64,000 nt of DNA from Eutypella sp. D-1 (GCA_023313575.1 JAJTTP010000011.1:434001-498000), one strand, 5' to 3'; positions 27,934 through 39,786 are shown, numbered from the stretch's first letter. Program-made: numbers and translations. The notes: generated by a model not told the origin, from the sequence alone.

Positions 27934-29233
27934 TTAAAAGATAATACCAGCGAGCTTGAACTTCCCGAATGCTTCCATCCATGAACCAGCCGGCGACTGC
28001 TGTTCGGCGAAGCCGATAGATCGGAGTTTCTCAGCGCTGAGCTGTCTGTCGAAGTTCAGCCAATATCCTACAGCGTCAAGCTGTTTACTTCCGGCACCAA
28101 CTCCGGCCGTGACGCCTTTTGGGAATCCGCGTTCCTCGAAGAGGTGCCTGTGTTTGGAGATATATTCGCTCGGGGCGAGTGAAGAGCCATCATTAGAAGG
28201 GCCCACGCCTATTAGACCGAACCAGCCCGCAATCTCAGGCCAAAGCTCACGGAAGGTCGTAGGTGCAGAATTGTCAAGAGCATTGACGACCTGACCACCA
28301 AGCTTGTCTGGGTTGAGTGATGCGAAAACGCAGATTCGCCCCAACATACGAGTTGAAACCGGGGTGAAGTGGGCGTCGTAGCCGGCTTCAGTTCCCGGGA
28401 AGTGGATTTCCGCCCTCTTTTCGGCGTTTGAGTCATGGATGCCATGATTAAAAGCATATAAAGAAAGATACTGTGCCCAGTGGAGCGCGATCGAATACCC
28501 GGAGCCCATAGGGCTGAAGCCGACCACGACATCGGGACAGACTTCCGTCCAAGTCCATCCGCGGCCGTTGGCGGCCTCGGTGAGTATCTCCCTGAACCAT
28601 GGGTACGCAACAGTTTTGGCGTAGTCCTCTGGGAGCTGGTCGGTCGTGTTCTCCACGAGAGGAGCTTTGAAAGTGACGTTGGGGTCATAGATGCCGTAGC
28701 CCTGTGTCGCATTAGTAGCAGCCCACACACGCGTTCAACAAAGCATACTCACCCGAGTGTCCCCGGAATAAACGAATGACTCAAGGCAAGGGCAGAGCGT
28801 GTTGACAGTTGCTGCCACCCTTCGCATTATATCGCAATTCATTGCACACTCATGTTGGAAATCGTCCGAAAAGGGAGAAAAGACTGTCTTCAGTTAGTAG
28901 TTGGCGTCGCTGCAGGGCTGGTAGATGCTACGAACCAAAGTAGAACACATGAGTAACACCCTGAATGCCTCGTACAGCGGTTTCGAGAGTGGCGGCGAGT
29001 CGGTCGGCAGTTCCATTCAGGAGATCGATTCCTGAGCAAATTTGGAGTTCGGGTGCGTCTAAAGATACGTCTAGCCAATGCGCGTCTTCCAGTGTTAGCG
29101 AGCGATTTGTAACAGCAGTGACCCTGTCGAACAACCCATGTTCAGGATAACCCGATAGCAGCTCGTTCACGACACCCCAGCCAATGAGGCCGGTGCCCCC
29201 AAATACAAGAGCATGTTTATTAGACCTTGCCAT
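27934..29233 (-). CDS. PRISE/iridoid-synthase-like reductase (intact copy)
   Basis: NAD(P)H-dependent SDR-type reductase of the progesterone 5-beta-reductase/iridoid synthase-like family, acting on activated C=C bonds of enones or related carbonyls. Exons 29233-28936, 28883-28753 and 28701-27934 join in phase to 398 residues. Visible: Rossmann start VFGGTGLIGWGV, a middle segment YSGDTRGYGIYDP where plant enzymes have the Lys-containing TGxKHY motif (no Lys here), and YPWFREIL at the position of the plant catalytic-Tyr motif. The first donor (GTTCGT) is weak, so the exon 1 end could differ. The missing Lys suggests chemistry differing from plant enzymes. A diverged, broken relative lies 9.3 kb away at 17293-18647. 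Confidence 0.82.
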
Positions 29234-32200
29234 GTTTCATTCAGTTTCGGTGATGTTCTGTTACGAGATGGAGGATGGGCGGAGCGAAGGAGGGTTTGAA
29301 TAGTGAGGTTCCGACTAGTTCACAGTCTCCCACTACCCTTTCCCCAGTATTGACTGCTCTTTCTTAAGGTTGACTTTGTAGTAGCGGGTAGGCAGAAGGC
29401 CGATTTAGTGAACATGAGATGCTGTAGCCCCCCTGCAAAGGCCAGGAGGATATAGGTTCTCATCATTCTGAATCATAATAGACTTGGTCTTTTGGGCATA
29501 TCGATCGCTGCTGTATGATTAGTTCTCCTGCTATCAGATCCCGGTATAGATATCATCTATTACCCACGTATATCCAGTCTCGGCCCCCAAGTCTTGGGCA
29601 CAGGCAGAATAGCGGCGAATGACTCCCGCATGGAACGACCAATCAGCGTTCCCGTTCCACAGACTCGGGACCGAATCCTTGGTAGCCTGAGCGGCTGAGC
29701 GGATACACCAAACCTTTTTTGTTCACCTATCTACTTATAGGCTTTTCCTTGGGACCAATTTTCCTAACACCCTCTCATTTGTGCTCTAGGTACAGGGAGG
29801 TAGCTGAACTAATTACGACGTTCTAAGTATATAGCTGCAACCTCATGCAATCACTGATCCGCCCATATTCTGACCTTGACCTGCCCGACACAGAGTGCGT
29901 CGATCTCTTTTTTGTACTCCCGGCAAATACAACTTAGAAAATGACGATTAGTTCCTGCACAGTGAGGACCAAGTAAGGAAAACGTCGAGGACCAAAAGTG
30001 CATCATACTACTTTTATACATCGACTATATTCCTCCTTTCTCCATGACTGACGATAACCTTGATCATTTATATGGGATCATTCCAACTCCTGCCGAGTCA
30101 TGATACAATCCCTTCTTATATAGTATGGGACGCTTCCAGCTAGACATGGTCTAGCTCCCCTTGTTCCCTTTATCATTCCCACGTACAGGAACTAGCCTTC
30201 TTTACCTTAGCGGTAGTCGCCTTTATCACCAGGCGACGCTGCAGCTATTAACTGGGTAGCGGCCGGCATCGTCGCCCAGAATTTCAAGCACAATATTTAC
30301 GGACTAAGTGCGCGCATGGATAGTCCCAGGGAAGACAGTAGATGAAGTGGACAGTACGAGCCAGTAGATGGCCACAAATTTGTCTTCCGGGCGAACCTTA
30401 AGGAAAGCACCCAAGGTGTATAACTATGAGTGCTCAGCATGTATACTGGTGATACCATTAAATGATGTCTGGATATGGTATGGTTGAGTTTCCGTGTTAG
30501 AGTCTTTTGGCGCAGAGTGAAAAATAGTAGCCAGAGAGTCACTGTGAGGACACTATAGTATAGGTAGAGGTCGAATAGTGATTGAACTCTGGCCTTCTAC
30601 TAGAACCGCAGGGGGCGAAGCTCCTTACTTATAGACAATTCTAGTTTATCGTAGCCTCTATAGCAGGGGAGAGGGCGCTGTTAACGCCCCTATCCCTTTG
30701 TCACGTGACATTCCGGGTCTGAGGAACTCTGTCCATATATCGAATCTTCCAGCAACCGTTCTTGTAAAGAGAGCCCACGCCCCTGGGGCACTCAGTCCGA
30801 CTGGCGTACTCTAGAGTTAAACATCAATCTCACGTGATAATGGATTTGGAGAGTCGAGAAATGGACCAGATGATAACCCCCTTTTAGGCTGGGTCTACTG
30901 AGCCACATGTGGCGCTCTTTACGGCCTAAATAGTGCTCACAGTCAGAGAATTGGATCAAGTAGTTATTCCTTCCTCATCACTCTTCCTAGAGAGTTCCCA
31001 GGAATCGCCCAAAAGAGGATGTTTTAAACGTGACGACAGTTTATATATTACTGAGCCCGGCTGTTAAACAATGGTCACGCTGCAAAGCCTACTTCAAAAA
31101 TCAATACGGACGAGGTGTTAAAGTAAGATGGTATCGTAGTTTGTAAGTTTATAAGGAGCGAATCGACAACTCACGAAATTATGACAGTTCAAGTCCAAGA
31201 CACTTCATTAGTTTCCGAAAACGATTGTCCCAGTATTGAATGTTTACTATAAACCCATTTTCGTCCACTTAAGGACAACCTTGCCAGGGGAGGCGTGATT
31301 GTAGAGAAAGCATGGAGTTCGCCCCACGCAGCCACACAGCAAAATTTACTCCTTTGTAGTGCCATGTGATTATTACAACTTGCTAGCCCCATCAGTTAGT
31401 TGCTATGCGATCTGTTATTGTGAGGAACTACCGGAAGTTTGATCATAGGTGTTTTGAAATACTTGTAGGCTAATGGTATGTGAGTGATGATAGTTATTGC
31501 GGGAGTCGGTGGTCTGTATAGCTGTGTGGAAAGTAATGTGGACTGAGACCGCAGGGTTAAGAACTTTAGTCTGTGGCTTACAAAGGTGGCTAGTTAGTAA
31601 ATACCGAGGAAGTGTCTCGTCGTGATCCCCATGTACGGAGTATCTCGTATATCTCGTATAGTAGTTATTAGTGTATATAAAAGACAGGGCAAGCAGCATC
31701 TTTTGGTCCATGCTGGGCTGTGGAACGGATAATATTTGGAGATACGCTGTGGATTATGGACTTTGACTAGCCCAACCCCGTAGCGGGACTTCTACTGCTC
31801 AACCAACGCAACAATTAAAAAGCAGTAATTAGCTTATCCACTGGTACTCCTTACGAGATGAGATCAGCGTAGAATATATCAAGTCGTAAAATTATACGCC
31901 TATCGATATGAAAACTTGATAAGAGTAAGAGACAATGGCCTATTGAGAGATCAATGCATAGGCCAACCGTGGAGAAGACTTGAAAATTCGCCGAATTTCT
32001 CGCATATAAAGCGCTCCGGTGCATACATATACCAAGATGCCATCCAGTGCACGGGTTACGCCGCATACCCGGCTGAACCTAGGATAGCTTGCATGGCCCG
32101 CGTTAGACGCGAGGCACACTGCTTGCGACTACATATGTACATAGGCGGATATGGCAGATCAAATGGCGTTTTTGCTACATTATATAAATTGTAAACAATC

Positions 32201-33892
32201 CATAGCCCCTACTCGTCATAGCTGAGCTGAAAGTAGCATAAGTTTTCCGCATCGACTGTAGTCAAAACGATAAATTTGTGCCCAACATTCGGGAAGCGGC
32301 CATCCCGAGTCCCTCAGAGAAGAGATCGTCTGTAGCTGACGCTGTTTTTCCTGCTGTTTTCCGGATAATGCAAAGTGTTCATTGATACCTAAACTAAAGA
32401 ACGTGTGGCGTTAAGCTGGGTAAATAGCTACATAGTAACTAATAGTAGAACGATTTTTCATATCCCGTTCGCCTTAAGGGATAGAATTTGGCACCCGCCG
32501 GCGACATAAATGAACATCGTATAGGACCTATCGGAATGTCGTGAACCGAACTGTTCCAACAGCAATGTAATGGCTGGAATAAGTAATGCGGAAAATAAAA
32601 GGAAAATTCTTATTCCAAAAGGCTAGCAAGCCAATTTTATTACTTTCATATCGTTTTCATTGCGGGATATCCCGCGACAGTAACTACAAAATAGGCGGCA
32701 TTCTACTGAGTGGTATCCAGGTGGCTACTTATGTAATTCAACGCCTACTTAGAAGGGATTCACACGTTATTTATCAAAAGTGAGTCTATCGACAGAGATT
32801 CACTGGCGGGACTCAGGCATGGCGGCGACACTCTCTATGTATTCCCACCCTTATACGCACAATGGAGTCACATCATACCAAGTAACTGCAGGTGATAGCC
32901 CAATGCACGGGGTTACATAGAGGCCGCAGTATCGGGAGATATGACGCCTAAGCTATGCCTATTAAGGGGTTGAAACATTTCCACCGACGCCAATTTCAGA
33001 ACCGGAGGTACGTATTTTTCCATTAGTTCATCCCGCGTAGGAAACCACGAGTAAACCACCTGATGTCGGCGAAGCGGGCGTGCTATACAGCCTATTTAAA
33101 CTCGGGCTAGTTCCAACCGGCCCTGGAAACCGAAACTTAAGTAGCGTGGCACAAAGCCGCGTCCCACCGGGGTTCCCTCGAGCCCCTTCACGGGGCCCCT
33201 GCCTTGCGTAAGCGTCATAGCGCAGCGCCTCGACCCTTACCCGAACTCGCCTGGTCCAGCCCACATTCCGCATATTCCGCGCCGATCGTTCCACCCTGGC
33301 CGTGTTCCCCGTAGGGCGGCGTCCCCGCCGTTCTCGCGATAGGGCCCGACAGCGCGCAACTCGTTGAAACCACGTTCTCTGCTAGTTCGCAGCTGTGGTG
33401 CGGATCCTACCGATCCTGCGACGTCGGGACTCATCATTCGGTCGGGCCCAGTCAAGCTTTTCACGGTTCTGGATGCATCAGATAATCTGTGATAAACGGA
33501 CTATGACTAAGTAGTGTAGACTGGCCTTCAATGTATGCACCTGCACACACACAGACACTACAGACGCTACTACTGACTCGGCCGTCATGGCGCCGCCCAC
33601 CCGGTTTTCCTTTTCTTAATGTCCGAATTTAATCTCTTGAATGCGTTCTCCGCAAAGATCCAGATGCATGAAGCTGGGTACCGTAGAAAACCAAAAGATC
33701 TGTATCCCCTTGTCGTCGGGCAAACCCCCCCTTTGCTGATTTTTTTTCTTAATACTTGGGAGCGACCTTCATGGATAGACCTCCAACACCGGTACTGGAT
33801 ATCACGGGTACGGCTGGCAACTGCGTGCAGAGCATCGTTGCTACGCTGAGGGAGGCTTCGATTTCGAAATCACGAGCGACGCGACAGCTGGG
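29234..33892. other. Long gene-poor region
   Basis: About 4.6 kb in which I could support no protein or RNA gene. It includes a tandem ATCTCGTAT at about 31640-31660 next to a TACGGAGTA word, and the GC-rich island described separately. The rest is mixed-composition DNA with short chance frames. Confidence 0.55.
33041..33480. other. GC-rich island of unknown nature
   Basis: A sharply bounded GC-rich stretch inside AT-richer DNA, open in more than one minus-strand frame (33294-33028 and 33464-33237, different frames, overlapping). It begins near CGCGTAGGAAACC and ends near CAAGCTTTTCACGG. The composition and overlapping open frames resemble structural-RNA-derived DNA more than a protein gene, but I do not recognise an rRNA segment. 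Confidence 0.35.
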
Positions 33893-35490
33893 ATGCCATC
33901 GGCCCATCCAAGGATACATCGCCCAGTCCTGGGCAATGTGCTCGGCGAGCTCATCACTAACTGTGTCATCGCTTTCTTCACCCTGATCGTGGTTGGTCTG
34001 CGGATTCTGGGGCGCCGCCTCGGGCCTGGGTTGGGATGGGATGACCTCTTGGTGGTGATAACGACCGTCTGTCCAGCCCCCCTCCCCCCCCCCCCCCCTT
34101 TACACCCATGCCCCCAGCACTCACTGACAGTTTGGCAGCCTATGTTGGTCTTGATGGTGGTCTCCCAGGGCCTTCGTAAGTAGTGTTGCCTACTACCCGG
34201 CTCATACGAAGAAAGGAGAGAACTGACAGGTCGCTTGGGGGACAAAACAGTTGCGCGCATAGGGGGTGGCTACCCAATGGCTGAAAACCCAGAACGTGAG
34301 TGAATTCTCCAGCGGGACTGAATCGTCGAAGGAAACGCTAGCCGTCACCTCGCCTCCCCCTTTAATACGACGTTATTGCGAGAGCATCTAAATGCGAGAA
34401 CCCGGACGCTGTCTTGCTGACTCTTTTCGCTGGTCACCATAGTCGTCGCCAATTTCCCCTTCATTTCTAAGGTATGAGAAAAAAAAAACCCAAAAAAGCG
34501 CCGTGGCGTGTCGCAACCCCAACAATGAACAATCGCTAACGAGCGGTGCCTCCCAGGTGGTGTTCGCCATGTCGCTACTATATGTGACTATACTAGCAGT
34601 GATAAAGGCGTCCATGCTGTGTTTCTTCATGCGGGTATTCGTGACCACATTCATCCAGCGCGTGTCCATCCTCTTTATGGTGGTGCTAGCCGCCTGGGGG
34701 ATCGGCTTCTGCATGGGATTCGTGTTCCTTTGTGACCCCGTATCGGCACAATGGACCAGAGAGGGCAAATGCGGCGACAACGTGCCGCTCGTCCAGGCTT
34801 TAATCAGTTCGAATATTTTATCAGATATTGTAATTATGGTCATGCCAATGTACAATGTCTGGAAGCTGCAGACGCGGACGTCCGAGAAGCTCGGCATCAT
34901 GGCCTCATTCGCCCTCGGTTTCGCGTACGCCCGCCCGCAACGCCCCGTCCCGTTAGAGGCCTGTGATATACTGATGTTCTGCCTCTAGGGTCGTAATCTG
35001 CGCCGCCTTTCGGCTAGTATACATCTCGGACCCGGAGCTCCGACTGGATGTGACGGGCACGCTGCCGACGGTCATATTCCTGTTCGTGCTGGAGCCGAAC
35101 CTGGCGATTCTATGCGCCAGCATCCCGATGCTGCGGCCGCTGTACTCGATGTACAAGAAGCGGTCGGGCAACTCACGGTTAGACGAGATAACGGACGAGC
35201 ACTCGGGTGGCTACTCGATGCCGACGACCCGGTCGAAGCGCGTGACTTCGCCGCACGCGACGGTGGACCGGGAGAATGGAGGGGACGACAGCACGCTGGG
35301 CCTGGGCTGGGAGATGCATGACTTCTACCAGCCAGGGATGGCGAAGCACGACATCACGCACGATGCGACCGTGGCAACCTCGCCCGGCGATGAGTCCGGC
35401 TCCGAGAAGAACCTCACGCATTCCGAACCGTCGAGGAGGACCAGGGGCGGCATCAGGGTCGAAACAGTGTGGACGATGACACGCAGTTGA
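33893..35490 (+). CDS. SAT4-type (fungal rhodopsin-domain) integral membrane protein
   Basis: Multi-span plasma-membrane protein of the fungal SAT4/rhodopsin-like family of unknown biochemical role; some relatives are Pth11-like sensors. Proposed exons: 33893-34066, 34139-34175, 34251-34295, 34557-34924, 34989-35490. Family signs: GLGWDDLLVV after the first span, several hydrophobic helices (FAMSLLYVTILAVIKASML, TVIFLFVLEPNLAILCASI), the FLCDPVSAQW-like extracellular Cys loop, and a hydrophilic C-terminal tail with SGGYSMPTTRS. The join into the fourth exon is one base out of phase unless a G in the G5 run at 34262-34266 is extra. That suggests an assembly indel, a lesion, or a wrong exon choice. 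No CFEM domain was seen. 5' exons are less certain than 3' ones. Confidence 0.75.
34084..34098. repeat. 15-C homopolymer
   Basis: An uninterrupted run of 15 C inside the first intron proposed for the SAT4-type gene. Such runs are unstable in cells and in sequencing. Confidence 0.9.
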
Positions 35491-36078
35491 AGCATCCAAG
35501 CAAAAGAAAGAAAGAAAAAATCTAAGAAATCAAAACAAAACAGTCATGAATCGGGCATGGAACTGGGTATGCGGCGTTACGGTTGGGTTGGGTTGGGCTG
35601 GGACCACATCACAGCAGGCGGAAATCGAAAGCGACATGCGTTGCCATCCCTCTAGGGAAATGAAGATACCCATCATCAAAGTCACGATACGAACGACAAT
35701 TAATGTGTTTTCCCCCCTCTTGCCGCTTGCGGCTGGGGGGCTGTTTCAGGAGCATAGCATTGCGCAGATATCAGAGGGACCTGTTGAATTGCTTACTAGA
35801 GAACGCTTCAAAAGATATGTTGAGATTGGAAGGAATCTGCGAGTTACGTATATCGTGGCCTGTCAGGGGTTACTCACGTAGATTTAATTGGAAAAAGGAA
35901 AAGAAACCCCGAGGGTGTGTTGTCAGTTGCAGCCTGAGCAACAGGCATATTTATGTCTATTGACCTGGCTAGGTGTTTAGGATAAAGGTATCTCACACCA
36001 TACCGGTAGCTAGTTGCGGATATGTATGCATGCAACGCATCCGGGCGACCCGCGGCGCCCGAGTCCTCTATTTTTATC
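35491..36078. other. Convergent intergenic spacer
   Basis: About 0.6 kb between the stop codons of the SAT4-type gene and the biotin protein ligase. Contains a GGTTGGGTTGGGTTGGGCTGGG short repeat at about 35581-35602. No gene is seen. Confidence 0.5.
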
Positions 36079-38115
36079 CTATAACCTTCTCCTAATCAGG
36101 CCGCGGAAGAAATCAAAGCTGTTCTCATCGCTCTGTAGGGCCCACATCCTTCCGGTGGGCTTGTCGTCGAGGCCGAGCTCCTCGGCGCGCAGCATGCCCC
36201 AGTCAGTGGTGATGCCGACGACGCGGGCGCGGGCGCCGCTGTGCGCCTCGAGGTTGACGACCTGGCCGCCATGCAGCCAGTGCTTGTAGTAGGCGGACTC
36301 GAGCTCGCCCGCGAACCCGCGGCGCACAAAGCTCCGGTACAAGACCTCGAGGCGGACTAGTAGGCGTGCGAGCAATCGTTCGACGCGGAAGGGGGCCAGG
36401 TGCAGGGGTAGCAGCGCGTCGAGTGACGTCGTCGGTCGCACGTTGTTCGTGTTTACGCCGATCCCGAGAACGACCTTGTACTCGTCATCGCAGTAGGAGC
36501 AGTTAGCTAATATGCCTGCGATTTTGACATACGAGGGAGGATCGCCCGGGGGCGTCGTCGGGTCCCGTGCATAAACGTCGTTCGGCCACTTGATCTTGAG
36601 CGGTACGTCCTCATAGCCGATGTCGTACGATTTCACCGCATCGACAATTGCGATCGCGGCTAAATACTGTATGAAGACGATGGGGCGGCTTGGGGCGAGG
36701 TTCGCAGGGTGAGTGATGACCGTTGACATGATCATGCTACCGGCCGGAGCTACCCAGCAATTGGTACCGCGCCCCCGGCCAGCCACTTGTGTAGTCGCAG
36801 CAACCGTGAAGCCGGATGGTAACTTGGAGAGGAGCTTGAAGTTCTTGTCCATGATGGTATTAGTGCTCGTGAGAACCTCACCATACATTAGGAAGTCGCC
36901 CCATTCTTGGGCCCTGGTGTCCTTCGTCCGAAATTCCTGAAGGCTATTGTAGTAGGCGTGGTGGTTGAAGTAAGGTGTCTCGTTCGGTTCTGGCCACTTC
37001 TTATTGTGCAGGACTACGTGTTTTATGATAGTACTGTAATCGACTATACCCCGTTCTGTGGTTGGTACGGCAGGCTGGTTGTCGGCGTCAGTGGAAGGTA
37101 GCGACTCTTTTAACCCGTCAAGCGACAATTCCGGGTTCGGCCTCTCTAGGTGGAAGGTATCCACCTCTCCCTTGATAAGTTCCTCGCCATCTTCTTTGGT
37201 AATAATGTCCTGCCACGAGCTGACCAGATCGTCGACGTCGCTGCTCACGACACACGATAAGTGAAATCTAAATGTTGAAGGTACGGTCGAGGTGTCTTCA
37301 TTCACATCTAGTCCCAGTTTCCTTAGACATGACCTGAGGAAGTTGGTCCGCGCCTCGTCGTCTGCCTTTAGTTTGGCAATCAGTTCATCGTAACCCGGGA
37401 CGTCATTCTGGCGGCTGAGGTTGACCGCAGCAAACTCGGGGTGGGGCCCGGTCAGCATCGCTGCACCCTGGCCGACTTTGCAATAGACGACAGCTGACTT
37501 CTCACCGCCCCCGTCAACATCCAGATCGTCTGCATAAGTCCCGAGAGTCTCAATGCCGGAAGATTCATCGCCTGTCTTGACGAAAACGCCGCCTCCATTG
37601 TAGTAAGATGTAAACTCGTCAGGGATAACACCGGTTCCTTTGAACGCATCTTTCGACACCCTAATTCGGACAGCCCTGGCACCCTTCTCGCTGTGGTACT
37701 GAAAACCTTTGAAAGCAGCGCCCCTGCAAGTACCCGGAAAGAAAGCGAGTTCTCTGGATCCAACAACTTCCAAAGCCTTGTTCCCAACCTCGAACTCGCA
37801 TCTCCGGCTCCCATAGTAGCCCCCGGCACAGAAGCCGAGATATAGGCCCCCGCGCCGCACAAACTGAGAGATGATCGCGTTGCCCTGGCCGTTAAACACT
37901 CGACAATAGCCTAGATCGGCACCGCCGGGGAAGACGAGTAGGGCGCAAGTGGGTGCCCATGGTTCTTTCAACAACGCTGTCTCCGTAATGGGCGCGACAG
38001 CGTAATTGGGGGACAGGAGGCGCCGTAGACTGTAAATTGCGTGCCTGACTGACTCTATGGTTGAACCCTCGCCCTCATATACGAAGACGTTCAACTTTCG
38101 TGGTCGCGAGGGCAT
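36079..38115 (-). CDS. BPL1: Biotin--protein ligase (holocarboxylase synthetase)
   Basis: Attaches biotin to carboxylases (acetyl-CoA carboxylase, pyruvate carboxylase) through biotinyl-5'-AMP; cytosolic and essential in fungi. A single intron-free frame of 678 residues, the usual fungal length. N-terminal residues 1-270 form the BPL_N glutamine-amidotransferase-like domain (VYEGEGS, YLGFCAGGYYG). The catalytic BirA-like domain carries GRGRGTNCWV (biotinyl-adenylate loop) and KIKWPNDVY (catalytic Lys strand), then GIGVNTNN. A small C-terminal BPL_C domain follows. No damage is visible. It is divergent from the COA4-like gene over a 256-base gap. Confidence 0.95.
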   Translation of the reverse strand: MPSRPRKLNVFVYEGEGSTIESVRHAIYSLRRLLSPNYAVAPITETALLKEPWAPTCALLVFPGGADLGYCRVFNGQGNAIISQFVRRGGLYLGFCAGGYYGSRRCEFEVGNKALEVVGSRELAFFPGTCRGAAFKGFQYHSEKGARAVRIRVSKDAFKGTGVIPDEFTSYYNGGGVFVKTGDESSGIETLGTYADDLDVDGGGEKSAVVYCKVGQGAAMLTGPHPEFAAVNLSRQNDVPGYDELIAKLKADDEARTNFLRSCLRKLGLDVNEDTSTVPSTFRFHLSCVVSSDVDDLVSSWQDIITKEDGEELIKGEVDTFHLERPNPELSLDGLKESLPSTDADNQPAVPTTERGIVDYSTIIKHVVLHNKKWPEPNETPYFNHHAYYNSLQEFRTKDTRAQEWGDFLMYGEVLTSTNTIMDKNFKLLSKLPSGFTVAATTQVAGRGRGTNCWVAPAGSMIMSTVITHPANLAPSRPIVFIQYLAAIAIVDAVKSYDIGYEDVPLKIKWPNDVYARDPTTPPGDPPSYVKIAGILANCSYCDDEYKVVLGIGVNTNNVRPTTSLDALLPLHLAPFRVERLLARLLVRLEVLYRSFVRRGFAGELESAYYKHWLHGGQVVNLEAHSGARARVVGITTDWGMLRAEELGLDDKPTGRMWALQSDENSFDFFRGLIRRRL

Positions 38116-38371
38116 TTCTACTCAATGTGAGACGGGCCACTGGTCTTGCGAGAGTACGACAATGATGAGTCAGTGAAGTAAAAAGAGTTCGGCCCGGACG
38201 CCGACGTTGTACCGCTTTTTAGTGGCGTTACCCGCTATATCTTTAAAGGGGAATGTGGGAATGCCGCTAATGCTCTGGGGGGTTCCTCTGGCTTACAACC
38301 ACCACACCACCCAGCCCTAGCAACCTATTACTCGGAACTTAAACTCCTTGAAGCGGATACGACAGGAAAAG
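38116..38371. promoter_or_regulatory. Bidirectional promoter region BPL1/COA4-like
   Basis: Only 256 bases separate the two divergent start codons, so both promoters overlap here. No recognised factor site was identified. Confidence 0.55.
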
Positions 38372-38890
38372 ATGTCAAAACCAGAGAACACAGCGAAGCA
38401 GAATGCTGTAGCGCAAGATGACGATGACGATGAGCCTGATGAGTGGTACGTCTCCTCTCGGGCCTGGGCTTGAATAGGCCAATGGACCCGTCTCGCAGTG
38501 TAGTGCTATGACGTTAACAGGAGCCTTGACTGCCTCTTTTCAACAGGGACAAGCGGATTTTCAGCACGGGATGCGCAGGTACGTCGCTATGGCGTATTCT
38601 TCACAATAATTCCTTTGCTGTGATACTGACGGCCGTAACTCCTGGTAGATGAGAATTCCAAGATGACGGATTGCTACTTCGAGAAGAAGGACTGGCGACA
38701 GTGCAAGAAAGAGGTATGTGAATCCGAAGTTGTTGCTTGGCTCAATACGAGACGAATGGCTGCTAATGACCAGATCTGGTGGCACAGATGGAAGTTTTCA
38801 GGGAGTGTTGGAAGAGACACAACAATGACGAGAGGACATCAACAAAAGATGCATGAAAGTCAGGGGGATAATCGTGGGCATTTCCATTGA
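38372..38890 (+). CDS. COA4/CMC3-like twin-CX9C mitochondrial protein
   Basis: Intermembrane-space protein needed for cytochrome c oxidase assembly, imported by the Mia40 disulfide relay. Four short exons: 38372-38445, 38547-38578, 38649-38713, 38788-38890. The N-terminus is acidic (DDDDDEPDEW). Then the family block DKRIFSTGC begins, and two CX9C pairs are visible (C-ADENSKMTD-C and C-KKEMEVFRE-C), both split by introns. After the second pair the frame differs from family expectation: adding one A at about 38818-38823 would give the usual RHNNDERTSTKDA-like end and a stop at 38853-38855. As written, the frame runs on to a stop at 38888-38890. The cysteine framework is intact either way. Confidence 0.85.
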
Positions 38891-39786
38891 AGGTTATTAC
38901 CTCGGGAGTCCACGGGTATTATGTGATTATTAAACTACCTAGCCTAGGCCTATTTAACTCTGACCTGGGGACTCCCATGCTTACGTTAATCTGAGTATAT
39001 TTGAAATGAAGAGGAAGCTACACTTCTCTTTAGCATCAAAAACATGTTTTGGTTTGTTGAGGTGGCTTATTCGGCTCCATTGGGAAGTCTCACCCATTCA
39101 TTGCCTTACCTGGCTGCCAGGGGCATACTTTAAACCTTGGAATCCATGGACCTTCAAGTTAGGTACTTAGATGCATGGCATTCAATGATTGGCAGGTACA
39201 AGCGGGAGAGATGTTGATCTCAGATGTGCGATTCGAGTACCTCCTTCCTAACATACTTAGGTACTATGTATTCAGCCCTGAAAGACACTGGGCCGGCTGA
39301 GCTTGCCTGAGTCAAGACACGGACAAAATAACAAACGCCAGTGCATAGTACATCCCAAAAATACTGTAGGTACACTAGATGCCACTATCAGGACCCACTA
39401 CGCCACCTTCCACTTTGTTTCTTTTTTATCTTCGCGGGGCTGCAAGATCGGCCCTCAGAGAAGTGGCTGCGACCCTGCCAGCCCCGGGCCTGCAACTTCT
39501 CTTATCATAATCGAGAACCCAACCCCAATTTTCAGTAATTGCATGCATAACGATATCGTCGTTTGCCCATTGGATTCGGGTTTAGCGAATACATACATCA
39601 ACCAACACCTGGGCACTCCAGTACTTTAGGTCGGGTAGTACTGATATTTCTATTTCACTACGCCTTGTTTGCTGCACTCTTTGCCTTTCCTTCCCACAAA
39701 ACATCGATCTGATATCAAGAGTGCGACCATCCCGTGAACGCGAGAGAAGGAAAAAGAAAGAAAGAAAAAAAAAAACACCTCCGAAA
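38891..39786. other. Intergenic region upstream of MGM101
   Basis: About 0.9 kb without a supported gene. The right end contains a purine-rich leader with an 11-A run (39765-39775) just before the MGM101 start. Confidence 0.5.

Noticed and set aside
33041..33480. GC-rich island as a protein gene or rRNA
   Set aside because: Two overlapping frames with no domain, and no rRNA core sequence that I recognise; left as unassigned.
33771..33892. Upstream start for the SAT4-type gene (MDRPPTPVLD)
   Set aside because: The frame does not lead into the first membrane span; the ATG at 33893 does.
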